Shown here piece after piece: positions 1-5,147 of a stretch of 5,147 nucleotides of DNA (position 1 is the stretch's first letter; every line of letters begins with the position of its first letter). Origin of the DNA: Planctomycetota bacterium (GTDB taxonomy: Bacteria; Planctomycetota; JAJSAM01); contig JAOZQC010000279.1 in the NCBI GenBank assembly GCA_029932425.1, forward strand, positions 1 through 5,147. The letters run 5' to 3'. The position numbers and the translations under genes are program-made. The notes below the pieces were generated by a model. It did not search any database and was not told where the DNA came from. It saw only the letters and a list, made by a program, of their open reading frames with translations.

Positions 1-2163
1 AGGACCGGCCCGATCGAGACCGCCGGCGGGAACGAGGGCGAGCAGGGCGGCGGCGGCCTCCGGCGCCTCGATCTCGGCCAGGGCCCGGATCACCTCCAGC
101 CGCACCTCGAGGCTCTCCTCCGTCCGGAGAAGCCCCAAAAGGAGGGGAACCCGGTCGGGATTCCGGCGGACGGCGACGGCCTCCAGGGCGGCGAGCTTCT
201 CCGCGGAGGAGAGACGGCCGGCGCGGAGCGCCTCCGGCACCTCGGGAGGAAGCGGGAAGGTCTCCCTCGCCGCGAGGGCCGACAGGAGGCGGGCCCGGAG
301 CTCGGCGTCCGGTCCGGCCAGCCCCCGGCGGACGAAGGAGACGACCTCCGGGAGATCGTAGCGGAGCGCGGCCCGGAGGGCCTCCCGGGCGGCGTTCCCG
401 TCCGTTTCCCGGGCCAGGCCCTCGAGGAGGACGGGGACCGCCTCCGGCCGGTCCACGCGGCCGAGCTCCCGGTAGGCCGCCTCCCGCACCACGGGGTCGC
501 GATCCCGGGCGGCCCGGGCCAGGATCGCCACCCCGCGCGGGGTGTCCACGTACCGGGCGCTGGCGAGGATGGGGAGCACGGCCTCCCGGCGCGGCCCCGC
601 CCGGCGGTCCGGGGGCAGCTCCTCCTTCGCGCTCCGGTCCCGCCCTTCCTCCGAGGCGTAGGCCCCGGAGAGCAGATCGAGGACCCGGTCTCGATCCGGG
701 CACACGCGGAGCCACCCGGCGCCCACGCCCCGGAAGCGGGGGTCCGGCCGGGCCAGGAGGGCCCGCGCCTCTTCGAAGACGCGCGGAGACTTCCGATCCG
801 CCAGGAGCTTCATCCACCAGCCGGCCCTCTCCGGGTCGTTCCCCTCCCGGCGCAACGCGGTGACGAGATCGTCCTCGAGGTCGAGGTCCGGCCGCCGGAG
901 GAGGATGCGCCACGCCGTCTTCATGAGCTCGGGGTTCCCCGAAAGGACGGCCCGGGAGAGGAAGCGGCCGAGGTCGGGAGGATCCGTCGCCGCGATCCCG
1001 AGGAGGAGACCGGAGCGGATGTCGGCGAAGCCTTCCGTTTCGAAGAGCCTGCGGAAGGTCTCCGCGAGGGCTTCCGCGTGGTAGCGGCGGGCGAGGGCCA
1101 TCGCGTAGCGGCGCGCGGGATCGGCTTCCCGCCACTCCGTGAGGATCCGGCGGAGCACGGGGGCGGCGGCGGGACCGAGGATCGACTCCACGAGATCCAG
1201 GACGGTGCGCGTGGGATCGGGCTCCCCGGTGCGGCGCATCGTCCGGTAGCTCCGCCGGAGGTGGTCCAGGAGCACCGGCACCGCCGCCGGGCCGATCTTC
1301 TCGAAGACCTTCTCCGCGCGGGTGGAGCGGGTGGCCAGGAGGAGGAGGAGACGGCGCCGGAGACGATCGTCCTCGAGGAGTTCCGGGCCCACGAGCTCGG
1401 CGAGCTTGAGGGAGGCCTCGAGGAACACCTCGTCCTCCGGTCGGTCGAGGGCCTTCCGCAACGCCGCGATCACGGCCTCCCGGGAACCGGGGAGCCGGGT
1501 GAGGGCCTCCAGCGCCGTGTCCCGCTCGCGCTCGTCGTCGCTCTCGATCCCCGCCAGGTAGAGGGGAAGACCCTCCGGGGCCCCGAGGACGGAGAGGCCG
1601 GAGAGGGCGGCGAGGCGGACGTCCCGGTCGGGATCGCGGGCCAGCGCGAGCAGGGCGGGGATCACCTTCTCTCTCGGAGATCGACCGAGCGAGAGGCGAC
1701 GCCGGAGAGATTCGGCCGCCGCCGCCCGGACGCGCCAGGAGGAGTCGCGGGCGAGGTCGAGGAGCGTGGCCGTCGCGCCGGGATCCGCGATCCGCCAGAG
1801 CGCGCGCGCCGTCACCTCCCGGACGGCGAAGGAGGGGTCCCTCGCTCCCTCGAGGAGGATCGGCTCCGCCCGGGGGACCCCGCTCTCCGCGAGGCTTCTC
1901 ATGAGCTGCGAGCGGCCGAACCAGTCCGCCTTCCTCAGGCCCCGCACCACCTCCGGCAGCACCGCGAGGCCGCGGCCCGCCAGCACCTTCCAGGTGCCCT
2001 CCGGCGCCGGCCCCCTCGAGAAGAGGAGGGCCTCCACGAGCCGGGCCCCTTCCGGCGACGGGGGAAGGTCCCCCGGAACCCGGTACTCGGGTCCGGCCCC
2101 GGGCCCGGCGGGAGCCGCCGCGGCGAGGAGGAGCAGGAAGACGGTCACTCGGCGGAGGGACAT
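1..2163 (-). CDS. Secreted HEAT-repeat protein, C-terminus cut by the window edge
   Basis: An uninterrupted minus-strand frame runs from ATG at 2163 to base 1 with no stop (721 codons), so the C-terminus lies outside. Residues 1-19 look like a Sec signal peptide: basic MSLRR, a hydrophobic stretch (VTVFLLLLAAAA), then an APA cleavage motif before Gly20. There is no lipobox Cys; the only Cys seen is at 488. The rest is helical with HEAT-like units of the D-P-x-x-x-VR-x-x-A-x-x-x-L type at about 108-125, 139-156, 176-193, 553-570, 617-630 and 682-698. The 258-530 stretch is less regular. HEAT solenoids usually act as protein-binding scaffolds; no catalytic motif is visible, so the function is unknown and the site of action is inferred to be outside the cytoplasmic membrane. 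An AGGA lies 10 bases before this ATG. An in-frame ATG seven codons earlier (2184) lacks a Shine-Dalgarno and would put acidic residues before the signal peptide. The gene lies downstream of nnrD on the same strand. Confidence 0.85.
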   Translation of the reverse strand, partial: MSLRRVTVFLLLLAAAAPAGPGAGPEYRVPGDLPPSPEGARLVEALLFSRGPAPEGTWKVLAGRGLAVLPEVVRGLRKADWFGRSQLMRSLAESGVPRAEPILLEGARDPSFAVREVTARALWRIADPGATATLLDLARDSSWRVRAAAAESLRRRLSLGRSPREKVIPALLALARDPDRDVRLAALSGLSVLGAPEGLPLYLAGIESDDERERDTALEALTRLPGSREAVIAALRKALDRPEDEVFLEASLKLAELVGPELLEDDRLRRRLLLLLATRSTRAEKVFEKIGPAAVPVLLDHLRRSYRTMRRTGEPDPTRTVLDLVESILGPAAAPVLRRILTEWREADPARRYAMALARRYHAEALAETFRRLFETEGFADIRSGLLLGIAATDPPDLGRFLSRAVLSGNPELMKTAWRILLRRPDLDLEDDLVTALRREGNDPERAGWWMKLLADRKSPRVFEEARALLARPDPRFRGVGAGWLRVCPDRDRVLDLLSGAYASEEGRDRSAKEELPPDRRAGPRREAVLPILASARYVDTPRGVAILARAARDRDPVVREAAYRELGRVDRPEAVPVLLEGLARETDGNAAREALRAALRYDLPEVVSFVRRGLAGPDAELRARLLSALAARETFPLPPEVPEALRAGRLSSAEKLAALEAVAVRRNPDRVPLLLGLLRTEESLEVRLEVIRALAEIEAPEAAAALLALVPAGGLDRAGP

Positions 2164-2218
2164 ACCTACATCATCCTGCCTCATGGGAGGCCGCGTGCGG
2201 CAGCAGGAAAGGGAAACG

Positions 2219-2252
2219 GGGCCCCGGGGGATTCCCGTGCGTTCCGGGGCCC
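2219..2252 (-). terminator. GC hairpin after nnrD, possible weak terminator
   Basis: A perfect 9-bp inverted repeat (GGGCCCCGG at 2219-2227, CCGGGGCCC at 2244-2252) encloses a 16-base loop that contains a small GGG-AAT-CCC hairpin. It lies about 90 bases after the nnrD stop. On the minus strand it is followed by CGTTTCCCTTTCC, which is pyrimidine-rich but not a proper U-run, so termination would be weak or partial. A second stem (CCGGGCG 2273-2279 with CGCCCGG 2284-2290, loop AGGC) sits just upstream in the same transcript without any T-tract. Such stems arise easily in DNA this GC-rich. Confidence 0.3.
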
Positions 2253-2340
2253 GGGCGACCTTCCGCGTGTTCCCGGGCGAGGCCGCCCGGCCGGGGGCGG
2301 AGGAAGCGCGGGCACCGGCCCTCCACGCAGGCGACCCGGG

Positions 2341-3222
2341 TCACGGGGAAGGATCCCGCGGGGGCTCGGAAAGACGGCGCCAGGCCTCGCCGAGGCGCCC
2401 GAGGACCTCCTCCGCGGTGACCGCGAGTTCGCTGAGCTCCGCCGCCGCGAGGTCCCCCGCGAGAGCGTGCACGGCGACGCCGAGCACGGCGGCGTCGAAG
2501 GCGTCGATCCCCTGGGCGAGGAGACCGCCGATGATCCCCGTGAGCACGTCCCCCATGCCGCCGGTGGCCATGCCGGGATTCCCGGTCCGGTTCGTGTAGA
2601 TCCGGCGTCCGTCCGTGACCAGGGTGTGGTGGCCCTTGAGGACCACCACGGCACCGAACTTCAGGGCCAGCTCCTCCGCGGCGGCCGGCCGGTCCGCCTG
2701 GATCGCGGAGGTGGGGCGGCCGAGCAGGCGGGAAGCCTCTCCGGGATGGGGAGTGAGGATCCGGGGATCGCGGCAGCCGCGGAGGGTCCGGGACACCTTC
2801 GCCACGCAGTTGATGCCGTCGGCGTCGAGAACCAGGGGCCGGCAGGCCCGCTGGGCGATGCGGGTGGCGAAGGTCACCGTCTCGTCCCCGGTGGTGATCC
2901 CCGGGCCGAGGGCCACCGCGGAGATCCGGTCCGCGAAGTCCAGCACGGGCTGGATGGCCTCGCTGGAAAAGGAGGCGTCCCGGGTGCAGGGGAGGGGGAG
3001 GGTCATGGCGGAAGGCACCGCGGACACCACGAGGGGGTGGATCGCCCGGGGCACGCCGAGGGTGACGAGGCCGGGGCCGGAGCGGAGGGCGGCCCGGGTG
3101 GTGAGGATGGCGGCGCCTCCCATCCGGAGCGATCCGGCGAGCACCAGGAGATGCCCGTAGTGTCCCTTGTGCGAGTCGGGCCGACGCCGCGGAATCGGCG
3201 GCGGGGAGTCCACCACATCCAT
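2341..3222 (-). CDS. nnrD: ADP-dependent NAD(P)H-hydrate dehydratase (standalone NnrD)
   Basis: This 293-residue protein is the YjeF C-terminal/ribokinase-like dehydratase. It repairs hydrated NADH and NADPH (S-NAD(P)HX) in the cytoplasm, using ADP as the usual bacterial phosphate donor. Family signatures appear in order: HKGHYGHLLVLAGS (18-31), LGPGI (105-109), PLVLDADGIN (129-138), ILTPHPGEASRL (155-166), VVLKGHHTLV (193-202) and NPGMATGGMGDVLTGIIGG (215-233), with the expected catalytic Asp at 225. VHALAGDLAA (251-260) is the conserved late helix. The length fits a lone dehydratase domain; the fused NnrE epimerase domain found in many bacteria is absent and nothing in the window replaces it. 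The ATG at 3222 has a GGAGGA seven bases upstream. The frame stays open to ATG at 3453, but that extension overlaps the divergent gene and matches nothing in the family. It is the first gene of the leftward unit. Confidence 0.96.
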   Translation of the reverse strand: MDVVDSPPPIPRRRPDSHKGHYGHLLVLAGSLRMGGAAILTTRAALRSGPGLVTLGVPRAIHPLVVSAVPSAMTLPLPCTRDASFSSEAIQPVLDFADRISAVALGPGITTGDETVTFATRIAQRACRPLVLDADGINCVAKVSRTLRGCRDPRILTPHPGEASRLLGRPTSAIQADRPAAAEELALKFGAVVVLKGHHTLVTDGRRIYTNRTGNPGMATGGMGDVLTGIIGGLLAQGIDAFDAAVLGVAVHALAGDLAAAELSELAVTAEEVLGRLGEAWRRLSEPPRDPSP

Positions 3223-3229
3223 GGAACCG

Positions 3230-3235
3230 TCCTCC
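3230..3235 (-). promoter_or_regulatory. Shine-Dalgarno fixing the nnrD start
   Basis: GGAGGA read on the minus strand lies seven bases before the ATG at 3222. It supports this start over the in-frame ATG 77 codons further upstream. Confidence 0.8.
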
Positions 3236-3272
3236 GGGTCGGAACCTGATCGTACCCCCGGCGCGTGGTGGG

Positions 3273-3302
3273 ACGATACGGCCCCGCACGCCGCCCGGTC
3301 AA
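3273..3302 (-). promoter_or_regulatory. Candidate sigma70 promoter for nnrD
   Basis: On the minus strand, TTGACC (3302-3297; 5 of 6 to TTGACA) is followed after an 18-base spacer by TATCGT (3278-3273; 4 of 6 to TATAAT). Transcription would begin near 3266, leaving a leader of about 45 bases before the nnrD ATG. It is the best -35/-10 pair I found in the divergent gap; no experimental support can be read from sequence. Confidence 0.4.
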
Positions 3303-3374
3303 GGAGAGAATCCGCATCCCCGGGCCGGGCGATCCTCCTCCGGCGAAAACGCACCATCGAGCGGAGGGCAGGGG

Positions 3375-3381
3375 TTAGAAT
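3375..3381 (+). promoter_or_regulatory. Possible -10 element for the rightward operon
   Basis: TTAGAAT contains TAGAAT (5 of 6 to TATAAT), 22 bases before the GTG start at 3404. No acceptable -35 hexamer lies 16-18 bases upstream. Transcription from here would begin near 3388 with a leader of only about 16 bases. It would serve the nuclease/hydrolase pair, which otherwise has no visible promoter between 3223 and 3403. Confidence 0.25.
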
Positions 3382-3390
3382 CCTGGGCCC

Positions 3391-3396
3391 GGAGGT
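3391..3396 (+). promoter_or_regulatory. Shine-Dalgarno fixing the GTG start of the BFN gene
   Basis: GGAGGT lies seven bases before GTG at 3404. The in-frame GTG codons at 3395 and 3398 overlap or touch this site and are too close to be used with it. The frame also stays open back to 3167, but that stretch is antisense to the 5' end of nnrD. Confidence 0.75.
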
Positions 3397-3403
3397 GGTG
3401 ACC

Positions 3404-3814
3404 GTGGCCGAAGACGGCAAGCTCGTGGAAGTGGAACTCGTCAAGATCGTCATCCAGGAGCGGAGCGATCAGCAGTACATCTTCCTCAGGGAGAAGGGCG
3501 GGGAGCGCACCTTTCCCATCGTGATCGGTTTCTTCGAGGCGGCGGCGATCGACCGCCACGTGAGGGGAGTGGAGACGCCGCGCCCCATGACGCACGATCT
3601 CCTGGCCCGCACCATCGGAGCCCTGGGGGCGGAGATCCTGAAGATCGTGGTCAACCGCCTGCACGAGAACACCTTCTACGCCCGGCTCCACCTCCAGGCG
3701 GGCACCGAGCATCTCCAGATCGATTGCCGCCCCAGCGACGCGATCGCCCTGGCCGTGCAGGCCAAGGCCCCCATCTACGTGGCCGAGGAAGTGATCGAAG
3801 CGGTGGGCATGTAG
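3404..3814 (+). CDS. Bifunctional nuclease (BFN/DUF151) domain protein
   Basis: This 136-residue protein is essentially one BFN domain, the family of Thermotoga TM0160 and of plant proteins reported to have both DNase and RNase activity. Family landmarks are visible: VELVKIVIQE (10-19), GGERTFPIVIGFFEAAAID (32-50), RPMTHDLLARTI (60-71), ENTFYARLHL (88-97), IDCRPSDAIALAV (106-118) and PIYVAEEVIE (123-132). The conserved E45, H64-D65 and RPSDA cluster are all intact. No UVR or other extra domain follows, and there is no signal peptide or membrane segment, so it should be cytoplasmic. The DQQ/GGERTFPIVIG form resembles planctomycete members I know, which is a recollection and not a search result. 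Translation starts at GTG. It is followed 13 bases later by a YycJ-type hydrolase gene, probably in one operon. The family is certain; its natural nucleic-acid substrate in bacteria is not established. Confidence 0.95.
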   Translation: MAEDGKLVEVELVKIVIQERSDQQYIFLREKGGERTFPIVIGFFEAAAIDRHVRGVETPRPMTHDLLARTIGALGAEILKIVVNRLHENTFYARLHLQAGTEHLQIDCRPSDAIALAVQAKAPIYVAEEVIEAVGM

Positions 3815-3827
3815 GGGCGGGCCGGCC

Positions 3828-4613
3828 TTGCGCACGGTGGCCCTCGCCAGCGGTTCGAACGGAAACGCCATCTACGTGGAGACCGCCGACGTCCGTCTTC
3901 TCTTCGACGCCGGGCTCTCCGGAAAGGCGCTGGCCGTCCGGGCCCGGGCCCGCGGGGTGGATCTCTCCCGGCTCGATGCCCTCCTCCTCTCCCACAACCA
4001 CGCGGATCACGTGGCCGGGGCGGGCGTGATCCACCGGCGCTACGGGGTGCCGCTCCGCGCGAGCCGGGGAACGTACCGGGCGGTCCGCGGGAGGATCGGC
4101 CGGGTCGAGGCGTTTCACCGCTTCTCCGCGGGATCCGTGCTCCGGTACGGCGGGACCCTGGTCCACACCCTGCCCACCCCCCACGACGGGCGCGACGGAG
4201 TGGCCTTCGTGGTGGAGGAGGCAGGGGTCCGGCTGGGCATCCTCACCGATCTCGGCCACCCCTTTCCGGCGCTCGCCGATGTCCTGCCCACCCTGGACGC
4301 CGCCTACCTCGAGGCGAACTACGACGAGGAGATGCTGGAGTTCGGGCCCTACCCCCGGAATCTGAAGGAGCGGATTCGGGGGCCGGGCGGACATCTCTCC
4401 AACGCGGAGTGCGCGGCGCTGGCCTCCGCCGCGGCCGCCGGGGGACGGCTCCGCGTGGTCGTCCTCTCCCACCTCTCCGGCGAGAACAACGACCCCGGCA
4501 CGGCCCTGGCCGCCGCCGCTCCCCTGCGTGCCGCCGGCCTGGACGTCCGCGTGGCGCCCCGCCACGCCCCTTCCGATCTCCTCGACCTGGAGTCCGGAGG
4601 GGGAAGGCCCTGA
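3828..4613 (+). CDS. yycJ: YycJ/WalJ-family metallo-beta-lactamase-fold hydrolase
   Basis: This 261-residue cytoplasmic MBL-fold protein starts at TTG. The N-terminus (RTVALASGSNGN, 2-13) aligns with the usual YycJ start (ASGSSGN), supporting that start codon. Metal-ligand motifs are present: SHNHADH (55-61), the His of PTPHD (116-120), and TDLGH (140-144). Family-specific blocks follow: LEANYDEEML (161-170), YPRNLKERI (175-183) with GHLSN (188-192), and LSHLSGENNDP (213-223), whose His215 completes the site. These separate it from glyoxalase II and RNase Z. YycJ/WalJ proteins are reported 5'-to-3' DNA exonucleases, and in Firmicutes the gene sits with walRK; no walRK genes are seen here. AGGGG at 3813-3817 overlaps the TAG stop of the BFN gene ten bases before the TTG, suggesting translational coupling. 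The C-terminal GGGRP tail is unremarkable. Family assignment is firm; the exact substrate is inferred. Confidence 0.94.
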   Translation: MRTVALASGSNGNAIYVETADVRLLFDAGLSGKALAVRARARGVDLSRLDALLLSHNHADHVAGAGVIHRRYGVPLRASRGTYRAVRGRIGRVEAFHRFSAGSVLRYGGTLVHTLPTPHDGRDGVAFVVEEAGVRLGILTDLGHPFPALADVLPTLDAAYLEANYDEEMLEFGPYPRNLKERIRGPGGHLSNAECAALASAAAAGGRLRVVVLSHLSGENNDPGTALAAAAPLRAAGLDVRVAPRHAPSDLLDLESGGGRP

Positions 4614-4618
4614 GCCCG

Positions 4619-4635
4619 CCCGGCTCCCGGGGGAC
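4619..4635 (+). repeat. 17-bp direct repeat, copy 1
   Basis: CCCGGCTCCCGGGGGAC recurs at 4724-4740 with one mismatch (16 of 17). The first 13 bases are themselves an inverted repeat, CCCGG-CTC-CCGGG. This copy lies just after the yycJ stop and before the terminator hairpin. Confidence 0.6.
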
Positions 4636-4639
4636 GCTT

Positions 4640-4661
4640 CCGGGGCCTCGCCCCGGGTTTT
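4640..4661 (+). terminator. Intrinsic terminator of the BFN-yycJ unit
   Basis: A perfect 7-bp stem (CCGGGGC 4640-4646, GCCCCGG 4650-4656) with a CTC loop is followed by G and TTTT (4658-4661). It lies 27 bases after the yycJ stop and points the right way. The T-run is short but this is the best terminator in the window. The opposite strand would give an A-rich upstream tract and no T-run, so it is unlikely to act in both directions. Confidence 0.7.
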
Positions 4662-4723
4662 CAAACGGTTGTTCGGTGGGGCGGGGATTTTTCCACACCT
4701 TTCCGCGGCGGGGGTGAGGAACA

Positions 4724-4740
4724 CCCGGCTCCCGGGAGAC
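4724..4740 (+). repeat. 17-bp direct repeat, copy 2
   Basis: CCCGGCTCCCGGGAGAC matches 4619-4635 in 16 of 17 bases, 105 bases downstream. It has the same CCCGG-CTC-CCGGG self-complementarity and is not followed by a T-run. The two copies flank the terminator and the T-rich tract. Confidence 0.6.
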
Positions 4741-4825
4741 CGGAACGGGCGGGGGCCGGCCCGGTGGGCGATCGACACAACTCCAGTGCATCAAGAGGGT
4801 TACATGGATAGTTCCGCCGGCGACC

Positions 4826-4843
4826 GACTCAATGGACTCGATG
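4826..4843 (+). repeat. Tandem 9-bp repeat GACTC(A/G)ATG
   Basis: GACTCAATG (4826-4834) is followed directly by GACTCGATG (4835-4843), with 8 of 9 bases shared. A third GACTC starts at 4851 within TGAGTGACTCTA and a fourth at 4960. Closely spaced copies could be a protein-binding site or chance; no regulator is encoded nearby. Confidence 0.4.
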
Positions 4844-4861
4844 GGTGAGTGACTCTAACAT
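4833..4861 (+). promoter_or_regulatory. Weak possible promoter facing the right edge
   Basis: TGGACT (4833-4838; 4 of 6 to TTGACA) and TAACAT (4856-4861; 4 of 6 to TATAAT) are 17 bases apart. The pair overlaps the tandem GACTC repeat, which would then sit at and just downstream of the -35. Transcription would start near 4868 and run towards the right edge. Each hexamer is a poor match, so this is only suggestive. Confidence 0.2.
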
Positions 4862-4950
4862 CTTGATTCGACGGGCCTTAGGGGCACGTCCCCCCTCCGG
4901 GCGACCCGTGGGAGACGAGCCGGCGACAGGGGAAACGGGCCATATCGAGA

Positions 4951-5147
4951 ATGGATGTCGACTCTCATAAGATGCTATCAACGTGGGAGTTATGCCTTCC
5001 CCCGGGAGCGGAATCCCCGATTGGCTCATGGTTTGCCTCCCATCATCGCGCCAGAGGATGCGCACTCTCCTTCGGCCGGGCAAGTCGGTTTCATTGGAAA
5101 GGTCGGGATGGGAAGCGGCACCCCTTCTCCCTGCCCTGGCGCGACCC
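4951..5147 (+). other. Open frame running off the right edge, doubtful gene
   Basis: From ATG at 4951 the frame stays open to the edge (65 codons; begins MDVDSHKMLSTWELC), and it is stop-free back to 4882. The translation is rich in W, H and R (for example GSWFASHHRARG, residues 25-36) and matches no family I know. There is no Shine-Dalgarno before the ATG, and its third positions are far less GC-rich than in the four genes. The minus strand is also open, from the edge to a stop at 4829-4831 (about 105 codons), with no clear start. At most one of the two can be real, and both may be chance. Confidence 0.15.

Larger units (their letters stand above)
4662..5147. other. Unassigned region of falling GC, no recognisable gene
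   Basis: About 490 bases after the terminator hold no gene I can assign. The first part (to about 4780) is GC-rich with a T5 tract at 4688-4692. From about 4780 the base composition becomes clearly less GC-rich than the genes to the left. I looked for tRNA T-arms, the RNase P GAGGAAAGUCC core, a complete tmRNA, rRNA and CRISPR repeats and found none. Nested complementary segments lie between 4859 and 4974, and open frames on both strands reach the right edge with third positions unlike those of the four real genes. It may be a long regulatory or RNA-coding region, transferred DNA, or the upstream part of something beyond the window. Confidence 0.6.

Noticed and set aside
1078..3249. A 723-codon plus-strand open frame opposite the HEAT gene and nnrD
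   Set aside because: It is antisense to two well-supported genes, is a low-complexity run of G, E, R, P and A, and spans their intergenic gap. Such frames arise from strong GC bias in the opposite strand.
2171..3289. A 372-codon minus-strand frame overlapping nnrD in another register
   Set aside because: The translation is R, P and G rich with no family motif, whereas the frame ending at 2341 carries every NnrD signature.
3851..3860. GGTTCGAAC, like a tRNA T-arm
   Set aside because: It lies inside the yycJ coding sequence, encoding the conserved ASGSNGN segment, and no cloverleaf forms around it.
3299..3871. A 190-codon minus-strand frame opposite the BFN gene
   Set aside because: It lies fully antisense to a conserved domain and has no recognisable motif.
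4689..4697. TTTTCCACA, a near match to a DnaA box
   Set aside because: It is a single copy with no other boxes, no AT-rich unwinding region and no dnaA or dnaN nearby, so it does not support a replication origin.
3651..4778. A 375-codon minus-strand frame opposite yycJ
   Set aside because: It is antisense to a gene with intact MBL motifs and runs through its terminator; the composition is typical of a GC shadow.
4804..4848. Short plus-strand frame from ATG at 4804
   Set aside because: It is only 14 codons long, without a ribosome-binding site or any recognisable leader-peptide feature.
4863..4875. TGATTCGACGGG, resembling the 5' region of tmRNA
   Set aside because: There is no GC-rich acceptor sequence immediately upstream, no T-arm or CCA end within 280 bases, and no plausible tag reading frame, so the match of about ten bases looks fortuitous.

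Overview
The window is a very GC-rich bacterial segment, with G or C in nearly every third codon position of its genes, and it holds four protein genes in two divergent pairs. The organism is probably a high-GC bacterium, and a Planctomycetota-like lineage is my best guess. The reasons are the form of the bifunctional-nuclease protein (a ...GGERTFPIVIG.FEAAAIDR... core), the large secreted HEAT-repeat protein, and GTG/TTG starts beside good Shine-Dalgarno sequences. No 16S gene or other decisive taxonomic marker is present.

Left half, minus strand. A standalone ADP-dependent NAD(P)H-hydrate dehydratase gene (nnrD, 2341-3222) is followed, after a 177-base gap, by a long gene that runs off the left edge (1-2163). 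That gene encodes 721 visible residues: a signal peptide followed by HEAT-type alpha-helical repeats. The gap contains a strong GC hairpin that may be a weak terminator, so it is uncertain whether the two genes form one operon.

Centre. A 181-base divergent intergenic region (3223-3403) carries a reasonable sigma70-type promoter candidate facing nnrD and a weaker one facing right.

Right half, plus strand. A 136-residue bifunctional nuclease (BFN/DUF151) protein starting at GTG (3404-3814) is followed 13 bases later by a TTG-started YycJ/WalJ-family metallo-beta-lactamase-fold hydrolase (3828-4613). The Shine-Dalgarno of the second gene overlaps the stop codon of the first, so they look translationally coupled, and both belong to nuclease families. 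A clear intrinsic terminator (4640-4661) closes this pair.

Right end, 4662-5147. This is about 490 bases with no recognisable gene. It starts GC-rich, with a 17-bp direct repeat flanking the terminator, and from about 4780 is visibly less GC-rich than the genes. It contains a tandem 9-bp repeat, a possible promoter, nested complementary segments that could fold as an RNA, and open frames on both strands that reach the right edge. None matches a family I recognise. It is the least explained part of the window. The rest reads as ordinary core-genome content, and I see no convincing new multi-gene system.
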